From Deltaproteobacteria bacterium (GTDB lineage: Bacteria > Myxococcota_A > Polyangia > DRWM01 > JAAZOP01), in NCBI GenBank assembly GCA_016218815.1, contig JACRCX010000125.1, positions 37,470 through 101,469 on the forward strand: DNA of 64,000 nucleotides, given 5' to 3'. The stretch's first letter is position 1, and the number at the start of each line of letters is the position of its first letter. The notes beneath the pieces were generated by a model that saw nothing but the letters and a program-made list of their open reading frames with translations, was not told where the DNA came from and did not search any database. This document shows positions 58,930 to 64,000 of the stretch, piece after piece. The translations under genes and the position numbers were made by a program.

Positions 58930-59781
58930 CTACTCGCGACGCAGCGTGCTCCACCAGATGAGGTAGAGCAGGACGAAGCAGGCGGCGGCGGAGCCGGCGA
59001 CCCACAGCGCCGGGAGGTGCGCGACCTCCTCGGTGCCGGCGGGCAGGAGACCGGGAACGTCGGCGGCGTCCGGAGGGAACAGGAACGGCACGGCGTTGAA
59101 GGCGGCGTGCGCCCCGATCGTGGGCAGCGCCGAGTGCGCGCGGTCCGCGATCCAGCCGAAGGCGAGGCCCAGCGCGAAGAAACCGGCGAGGGACGTGAGG
59201 GAGAGGTGCGCCGCGGAGAAGAGCAGCGCAGAAACGACGATCGCGATCAGGCGCCCGTACGAGCGCCGGAGCCAGCGCAGGACGATGCCGCGGAAGATCA
59301 GCTCCTCGCCGATCGGGGTGATGACGGCGATGGCCAGGACCTTCGCGAGCTGGCTGAGCCAGCCGTCGAAGGCGATGAGCTTCAGCATCGCGGTCTGCTC
59401 CTCGACGGACCGCGGCACGACGTGGTTGACGAGGTTCTCGACCTCGGCCACCGGCAGCACCGCCGCCAGACCGAAGGCCAGACCGAAGGATGCGGTCGAT
59501 GTCCGAACGGGTGCCGCGGCGAGTCCGGTGCGCAGGGTATCGAAGCCGGCGGGGTCCACGCGGAGGCCGAAGTAGATCGCCAGCGGGAAGACCACGAGCC
59601 CGACGAGCAGCAGGTTCATCGGGTCGTCGAAACCGCCGGGGCGCACGGCCTCGACGATCGTGCCCATGGTCAGGAAACCGACGAGGAGGAAAGCCACGAG
59701 GCCGACGCTGAGAAGCAGGGGCAGGATCCCGCCGGGCCCGGGGGGCAGCGGCGGTCCGGATTCTCGTCGGCCTGGCTCCAT
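58930..59781 (-). CDS. CPBP-family intramembrane metalloprotease (Abi)
   Basis: The 283-residue protein has eight or so membrane helices and the family motifs GEELIFRG (EExxxR), FSAAHLS and HAAFN. Relatives include the CAAX protease Rce1 and bacteriocin-immunity proteins. It probably cleaves or protects a membrane substrate, not identifiable here. ATG 59781 has no ribosome site; a TAGAGT box lies nine bases upstream. It converges with the L,D-transpeptidase gene, three bases apart. Confidence 0.9.
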   Translation of the reverse strand: MEPGRRESGPPLPPGPGGILPLLLSVGLVAFLLVGFLTMGTIVEAVRPGGFDDPMNLLLVGLVVFPLAIYFGLRVDPAGFDTLRTGLAAAPVRTSTASFGLAFGLAAVLPVAEVENLVNHVVPRSVEEQTAMLKLIAFDGWLSQLAKVLAIAVITPIGEELIFRGIVLRWLRRSYGRLIAIVVSALLFSAAHLSLTSLAGFFALGLAFGWIADRAHSALPTIGAHAAFNAVPFLFPPDAADVPGLLPAGTEEVAHLPALWVAGSAAACFVLLYLIWWSTLRRE

Positions 59782-59790
59782 CAGGGGTGG

Positions 59791-59796
59791 ACTCTA
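59791..59796 (-). promoter_or_regulatory. possible -10 (TAGAGT) nine bases before ATG 59781
   Basis: On the minus strand TAGAGT matches four of six consensus bases. With no ribosome site before the ATG, it fits the leaderless arrangement seen at other starts here. Confidence 0.35.
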
Positions 59797-59826
59797 CCGG
59801 ACCCGGGCGGATGCCGGGAAAGGGAA

Positions 59827-60495
59827 TCAGGCGATGGGTTCGTAGGCCGAGGCGGGCTCGCCGCAGACACCGCAGGACTGGAAGTCGAGCACGGTCACGG
59901 TTCGGCCGCAAGTCGGGCAGACGAAGAACGTCTTGTCGCCCGCCTTCCATCCGTCCAGGTTCGCCAGCGCCTCGCCGTACAGCCGCGCATGGTCGCTCTC
60001 CGCCGCCTTGGCGAAGTTGAACGTGCGGACCGCGTCGTTGGCGCCTTCCTCGGTGGCAACCTGGATGAACTCGGGGTACATCGCGTCCTTCTCGTGGGTC
60101 TCGCCGTCGATCGCGACCTGGAGGTTCTCCGCCGTGGTCTTGACCTCGGGCGTCGTCACGTCGGCCGCGGGCTCGGCCCCCATCGCCTTGATCACCTCCG
60201 CGTGATGCTCGGCGTGGATCTGCTCGGCGCGGGACGCGGCGCGGAAGAGCTTGGCCACGTCCTTGAATCCTTCCTCGTCGGCCCGCTGCGCGAACGCGGC
60301 ATACCTCGCGTGCGCGTTCGACTCGCCGTTGAACGCCGCCTGGAGGTTGGCCAGCGTCTTGCCGGCCGCAGTCGCCGGATGGGGCCCCTGCTGCCCCGCT
60401 GCGGCCTCCTGCTTCTTCTTGCAGGCCGTGGTGAGCGGAGCGGCCAGGATCGCGACGAGCGCCACAGTGATGAGATTCCGGAGTGTGCCTCGCAT
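59827..60495 (-). CDS. lipoprotein rubrerythrin
   Basis: The 222-residue product has a lipoprotein signal (VALVAILAAPLTTAC, lipidated Cys25) followed by a rubrerythrin. The four-helix part has diiron ligands in ESNAHARYAAFA, EQIHAEHH, ETHEKDAMYPEF and ESDHARLY. The C-terminal rubredoxin-like domain has CPTCG and CGVCG for one iron. Rubrerythrins reduce peroxide in the cytoplasm of most bacteria; export as a lipoprotein is unusual. GGGAGGGAG precedes ATG 60495. Confidence 0.9.
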   Translation of the reverse strand: MRGTLRNLITVALVAILAAPLTTACKKKQEAAAGQQGPHPATAAGKTLANLQAAFNGESNAHARYAAFAQRADEEGFKDVAKLFRAASRAEQIHAEHHAEVIKAMGAEPAADVTTPEVKTTAENLQVAIDGETHEKDAMYPEFIQVATEEGANDAVRTFNFAKAAESDHARLYGEALANLDGWKAGDKTFFVCPTCGRTVTVLDFQSCGVCGEPASAYEPIA

Positions 60496-60623
60496 GACGT
60501 TCTCCCTCCCCGTTCGTTGGGCCGGATGGGATGCGGCCGGCCCGACCCGCAGTCCGCCCCGACGGCGGATGCGGAAGGGCGGTAGCACAGGGCTCCACGC
60601 GTGGCAATACGGTGGGCGGAGGC

Positions 60624-60656
60624 CGGTGGCTGGTGGCTGGTGGCTGGTGGCTGGTA
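60624..60656 (+). repeat. 7-base periodic repeat (GGTGGCT)
   Basis: Four nearly perfect GGTGGCT heptads lie between the rubrerythrin start and the RNase P RNA gene. Confidence 0.85.
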
Positions 60657-60700
60657 GCGACAAGGTTGCATGCGGGGGCCGGCCGTGCGAGATTGGGCCC

Positions 60701-61126
60701 GGCGGGGCTCAGGCGGCGAGGCGACCGCCGGCGACGGGCTCGAGCCCGTCGCGGGAGGAAAGTCCGGGCTCCACAGGGCAGGGTGCCGGGTAACGCCCGG
60801 TGGGGGTGACCCCCAGGAGAGCGCAACAGAGAACAGACCGCCCCGAGCGCGACCCGCAAGGGTCACGTCGAGGGGCAAGGGTGAAACGGTGCGGTAAGAG
60901 CGCACCGGGGACCCGGCAACGGGTCCCGCACGGCAAGCCCCACCCGGAGCAAGACCAAGTAGGGGGCGGCCGAGGACGACCTCGGCCTAGGGTGGCCCGC
61001 CCGAGACCCCCGGGTTCGGTCGCTGGAGCCGGCCGGCAACGGCCGGCGTAGAGGAATGGTCGCCGCCCGCGCGGGAGCGATCCCGCCGGGAGACAGGACC
61101 CGGCTTACGGCCGCCTGGGCCCCGCC
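60701..61126 (+). ncRNA. rnpB: RNase P RNA, bacterial class A
   Basis: This is the catalytic RNA of RNase P, which cuts tRNA leaders. The universal blocks are in order: GAGGAAAGTCCGGGCTCC (60755), ACAGAGAACAGACCGCC (60826), GGTGAAACGGTGCGGTAAGA (60880), GAGCAAGACCAAGTAGGG (60947), GAATGGTCGCC (61052) and ACAGGACCCGGCTTA (61093). P1 pairs GGCGGGGCTCAGGCGGC at the 5' end with GCCGCCTGGGCCCCGCC at the 3' end, which sets both limits. The 3' end touches the stop codon of the convergent lipoprotein gene. Confidence 0.97.
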
Positions 61127-62067
61127 TACTGCCCGAAGTCCAGTGCTACGTGCACGGCGAAGCTTCCCCCGGTGGGGGGCTCGTCGCTGAAGTCGAGCAG
61201 GAGGATCACGTCGAGGACGCACTGGGCGACGCCGGAGCCGACGATCGGGCCCTCGCCGCGACCCAGCGACGCCGTCACCAGGCCGGAGGCGTCGATGCGC
61301 ACGAGGTACACGGCGCGGCCGCGCAGCCCGGGGAACGAGGCCAGCGCGCCGTCGTAGCAGGCTTCGATCTCCTCGCGCTTGGCCGAAAGCCGCGAGCGGA
61401 ACGTGGCGGGCGGCAGCGTCCCCTCGTTCGACGGATCCGGGATCAGATGCACCAGCACGTCGCTGCCCAGCGGCTCGGCTCCGGCATCCCCGCCCTCCGC
61501 CGCCGGAAGCGCGCCCGCCAGCAGGGCCGAGTCGTAGCCGCGCAGCACCGCCCGGCACGACGGCTCGTCCCGCGTCTCGACGGCAGCCTCGGCCCCGCAC
61601 CCGCGTTCGCCCGGCCGCAGCACCGTGCACAGCAGCTCGGTCGCCGCACCGCAGGGGTCGAGCAGCGAGCGGGTGAGGAACGCGCGGTAGGCCGCCGGCA
61701 GCTCGCGGGCCAGCATCGGCTCCACCTCGCCGATCCAGTTGACGGCGTCCGCGGCGTCGCTTTCGGCCAACGACCGCTCGCACGCCCCGCCGTCCGCGGT
61801 GGCCACGCCCTCGTGCAGCGCCGCGCACACCTGCTCATCGTTGCCCGTCGCCTGGCACAGCACGGTCGCGAGCTTCCCGCACGAGCCCTCCGGCTGACAC
61901 CGGCCCGACCGCTCGACGTAGCCGGTCACGCAGCGGCAGGTTTCGCCCTCGGTGAGCTGCACGCAGGACGCGTTCGCCGTGCACTCCGCACCGCCGCAGA
62001 GGCGGGCCGAGGGGCAGCCGGCGGCGAGCGGCGCCGCGAACAGCGAAAGCAGCAGGGCGAGTCGCAA
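61126..62067 (-). CDS. lipoprotein with EGF-like start and AgmX/PglI-type C-terminal domain
   Basis: The 313-residue product has a signal ending LAAGC, an EGF-like Cys cluster (about 24-65; ECTANASCVQLTEGETCRC) and a helical Cys-containing middle. The C-terminal 95 residues are of the AgmX/PglI type (KREEIEACYDGALASFPGLRG ... FAVHVALDF), a TonB-C-like fold common in myxobacterial envelope proteins, including GltJ. It may bind an envelope partner; the role is unknown. The start ATG 62067 gives the signal directly. Confidence 0.82.
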   Translation of the reverse strand: MRLALLLSLFAAPLAAGCPSARLCGGAECTANASCVQLTEGETCRCVTGYVERSGRCQPEGSCGKLATVLCQATGNDEQVCAALHEGVATADGGACERSLAESDAADAVNWIGEVEPMLARELPAAYRAFLTRSLLDPCGAATELLCTVLRPGERGCGAEAAVETRDEPSCRAVLRGYDSALLAGALPAAEGGDAGAEPLGSDVLVHLIPDPSNEGTLPPATFRSRLSAKREEIEACYDGALASFPGLRGRAVYLVRIDASGLVTASLGRGEGPIVGSGVAQCVLDVILLLDFSDEPPTGGSFAVHVALDFGQ

Positions 62068-62397
62068 CCTATCCTCCTGACCTCGACCGTATCGCGCGAC
62101 GGGCGACGCGCCGAGGTTGCCACGTTCGGCGCGGCCGAGTCAAAGCGTGGATGCGCCGGAACGCGGGCGAGGCGCCGGTATCGGGGCCAGGAAGGAAACC
62201 ACCGATGGACACCGATGGCGAGACCCATCCCGGAGCCGACGCGTTCCGCAGGCGCTGGCGCGGGTGGCCTGCGGTGGTCGCCCGAGCACGGGTGCGGCGC
62301 CTTGCTTGACGGTCCATTCCGGGCGGCCGAGAATGGGGGCGTTGGATCGGCGGTCCGCCCGGCGGGCGTTTGGGCGGTTCGGCCGAGGAGGAAGACG
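62068..62397. other. divergent intergenic region with a 10-base periodic repeat
   Basis: It lies between the AgmX-like lipoprotein gene and hicB. Apart from the repeat at 62190-62218 I see no gene or RNA. Promoters for both flanking genes must be here. Confidence 0.5.
62190..62218 (+). repeat. 10-base periodic repeat, copy 3
   Basis: GGAAGGAAACCACCGATGGA followed by CACCGATGG repeats the run at 4270-4310, including its lead-in. Confidence 0.8.
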
Positions 62398-62685
62398 ATG
62401 GCGTCGCGCACCGACCGGCCGGCGGAGAGGGTCGAGGAGACCGTGATCCGGCTGCACATGGAGCAGCTGGAGACGGGCGGCTACGTCGCGACGAGCCCCG
62501 ACGTGCCGGGGCTTGTCGCGCAAGGGCGAACACTGGCCGAGACTGCCGAGATTGCGCAGGATGTGGCGCGCAAGATCCTCGAGTCGTGCATCGAGAACGG
62601 GGATCCGCTTCCGGCCGTGTTCCGTCGTCGTCGCCGCGGCCCGCCCTCGCTTTGCGTCGCGGTCGGCGTTCCAACGGGGCGGTAG
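62398..62685 (+). CDS. hicB: HicB-family antitoxin
   Basis: The 95-residue product has the HicB core: LETGGYVATSPDVPGLVAQG and TLAETAEIAQDVARKILES. HicB blocks the HicA RNase and usually represses its own operon. It has GAGGAGGAAG just before ATG 62398. The C-terminal 25 residues (FRRRRRGPPSLCVAVGV) are basic and lack a clear DNA-binding domain. hicA follows one base later, and its reading frame is broken. Confidence 0.85.
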   Translation: MASRTDRPAERVEETVIRLHMEQLETGGYVATSPDVPGLVAQGRTLAETAEIAQDVARKILESCIENGDPLPAVFRRRRRGPPSLCVAVGVPTGR

Positions 62686-62686
62686 C

Positions 62687-62912
62687 TTGGGGCGCCTTGC
62701 AGGCTTCAGCTACGCCGAGGTCGTGCGCAGGCTGCGCCGACTGGGAATTTGAATTCGACCGGCAGGCGAAAGGCAGCCACGAGATCTGGCGGCGGGTGAC
62801 GGACGGAAGGAAGACGACGGTCCCCCGACATCCGGGCGACATTCCGGAGGGCACGCTCCGGGCGATCCTGCATCAGGCCGGAATCGAAGTGGACCCGTTC
62901 CTCGAAGAGTGA
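62687..62912 (+). pseudogene. hicA: HicA-family toxin with a one-base frameshift
   Basis: From TTG 62687 the frame gives LGRLAGFSYAEVVRRLRRLG, a normal HicA start, then Ile and a TGA stop at 62750-62752. The next frame continues without a gap: EFDRQAKGSHEIWRR, with the catalytic His, then GTLRAILHQAGIEVDPF and a stop at 62912. Skipping one base at the ATT-TGA restores the whole toxin of about 74 residues. It is either an inactivating insertion, a sequencing error, or a programmed +1 shift; the site ATT TGA A resembles the prfB site CTT TGA C. Confidence 0.75.
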
Positions 62913-63364
62913 CCGCGGCGGTCGAGGGCGTCTTGTGGCTTGGCTTGACGCCGGATCGGCGCGGGGTGCAGAACCGCGATCGTGATCGAGCGGCCCGGAC
63001 CGAGAGCCGGTCGTCGCCCACGAGCTGACGCGCACGCAACGACCGACGCGCCGGGCCGTTGGCAGTTGTGGCAGCAGCCCGGGCTGCCTGCGCCGCTTGG
63101 GGTGCTACTGGTCGAAGGGTCGTACCAACCGCCGCCGCACGGGGCGACGCCATCGTCCCGCCGCGCGACCCCTCAGAGTTCCTCTCCGCGCCCTCTGCGC
63201 CTCAGCGGTCAGTCCGTTCTCCTCACCCTCCCCTCCCCTCCGCGCCCTCCCCGTCCGCCTGGCGGCCGCCGGCGGACCGCCGGCGGAGGCGCGCACAACC
63301 CGAGTCCTTTCGGGGCCCGTTGCTTGGCACGGTCGTCGCTCTACCCCCCGTGCAGGAGGTCGAG
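62913..63364. other. intergenic region before comM
   Basis: It contains a degenerate CTCAG-periodic stretch near 63172-63232 (CTCAGAGTT, CTCAGCGGTCAG), a poor copy of the repeat at 33778. No gene is supported. Confidence 0.4.
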
Positions 63365-64000
63365 ATGCTCGCACGGATGCAGAGCATGACGCTGGAAGGG
63401 ATCGAGGCGCGCGAGGTCTCGGTCGAGGTCGACATCGCGATGGGGGCGCCGAACATCCGGCTCACGGGGATGGTCGAGCGCGCCGGGCGCGAGTGCCTCG
63501 TTCGGGTCGTCTCCGCTCTGCGCCGCTGCGGCTTCGAGCTGCCCGGCAAGAAGATCACGATTGGCGTGTCGCCCGCCGAGCCGCCGAAACGCTCGCCGGG
63601 CCTCGACCTCGCCGTCGCCCTGGGCCTCCTCACCGCCGAACATCACGTGCCGCCGGAGAAGACCGAAGGGCTGATCTTCGCCGGCGAGCTGACGCTGGCG
63701 GGCACGATCCTCCCGATCCGCGGCGCCCTGCCGATGGCGCTGGCGGCACGCCGGTCGCACGTGCGCGGCCTGATCTTGCCCGAGCGCAACGCGGCTGAGG
63801 TCGCGCCGTGGACCGACCTGCCGGTCGTCGGCCCCCACACGATCGGCGACCTCATCCTCCATCTGCTCGGCCAGCAGCCGTTGGAACCGATCGCCTCCCC
63901 CCTCCCGGAGGCGCCTCCCCCGCCGCGCGGCGATCTCGCGGACGTCGTGGGCCAGCCCGTGGCCCGCCGTGCGCTCGAGGTCGCCGCGGCGGGGGAGCAC
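63365..64000 (+). CDS. comM: ComM/YifB-type AAA+ helicase, 3' truncated by the window end
   Basis: The first 212 residues are visible. They match the N-terminal Lon-protease-like domain of ComM (SVEVDIAMGAPN, GRECLVRVVSALRRCGFELPGKKITIGVSPAEPPKRSPGLDLAVALGLL in family order) and the start of the AAA+ part (LADVVGQPVARRALEVAAAGEH), where the window ends just before Walker A. ComM is a helicase that helps integrate DNA taken up in transformation. AGGAGG lies five bases before ATG 63365. Presence with a type IV pilus cluster fits possible natural competence (inference). Confidence 0.88.
   Translation, partial: MLARMQSMTLEGIEAREVSVEVDIAMGAPNIRLTGMVERAGRECLVRVVSALRRCGFELPGKKITIGVSPAEPPKRSPGLDLAVALGLLTAEHHVPPEKTEGLIFAGELTLAGTILPIRGALPMALAARRSHVRGLILPERNAAEVAPWTDLPVVGPHTIGDLILHLLGQQPLEPIASPLPEAPPPPRGDLADVVGQPVARRALEVAAAGEH

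Noticed and set aside
41661..60656. Short tandem repeats as a CRISPR array
   Set aside because: Units are 7-10 bases with no unique spacers between longer repeats, and no cas genes are present.
1..64000. tRNA genes, insertion-sequence transposases, integrases or prophage genes
   Set aside because: I looked for transposase and integrase motifs and for tRNA arms in the intergenic spaces and found none I could support.

Overview
This is one very GC-rich chromosomal window, incomplete at both ends. It most likely comes from a myxobacterium-like organism (Myxococcota, formerly Deltaproteobacteria). Pointers to this are an FHA-domain sigma-54 activator next to a membrane Ser/Thr kinase, MJ0042 zinc-finger/GYF and AgmX-PglI type domains, Myxococcales-type Cys-rich lipoproteins, an IgGFc-binding-like lipoprotein and a pilM-N-O-P-Q cluster. 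lpxC, lspA, a secretin and an aromatic-ended beta-barrel show a Gram-negative envelope. The assignment is by family content and base composition, not by a marker gene comparison.

Layout. 1-4.4 kb: end of an APC permease and a secreted zinc amidase. 4.8-9.6 kb: FHA sigma-54 activator overlapping a duplicated two-kinase membrane protein. 9.7-14.8 kb: four minus-strand genes, three of them lipoproteins. 15.1-22.6 kb: zinc-finger/GYF/TPR protein, a 1392-residue DUF4388-like protein and lpxC, probably one operon. 29.8-22.5 kb (minus): LysM-M15 peptidase, pilM, N, O, P, Q and a lipoprotein. 30-32.2 kb: ADP-forming acyl-CoA synthetase. 32.2-33.8 kb: a decayed Cys-rich gene between two inverted copies of a composite repeat. 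36.6-33.8 kb (minus): lspA and a large lipoprotein. 36.7-46.5 kb: a HEAT-like exported protein, a small HMA protein and three Cys-rich exported proteins, two of which are paralogues with 14 Ycf48-type propeller repeats. 46.5-62 kb: cytidine deaminase, purine nucleoside phosphorylase, an MFS/spermidine-synthase fusion with a very long tail, a TPR lipoprotein, a beta-barrel, a nitrilase, an L,D-transpeptidase, a CPBP protease, a lipoprotein rubrerythrin, RNase P RNA and an AgmX-like lipoprotein. 62.4-64 kb: HicB, a frameshifted HicA and the start of ComM.

The genes work mainly on the envelope: type IV pilus assembly, peptidoglycan cutting and cross-linking (amidase, LysM-M15, YkuD), lipid A synthesis, and lipoprotein maturation (LspA) feeding the many lipoproteins encoded here.

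The signal that ordinary gene calling does not explain is a set of short dispersed repeats of several sequence types: 7-, 9- and 10-base periodic runs, hairpins and a two-hairpin cloverleaf-like palindrome. They lie between genes and also in frame inside genes, including lpxC, cdd, the spermidine-synthase fusion and the N-termini of exported proteins. A second pattern is a -10-like hexamer 7-9 bases before the start codon of several genes, which suggests leaderless mRNAs.
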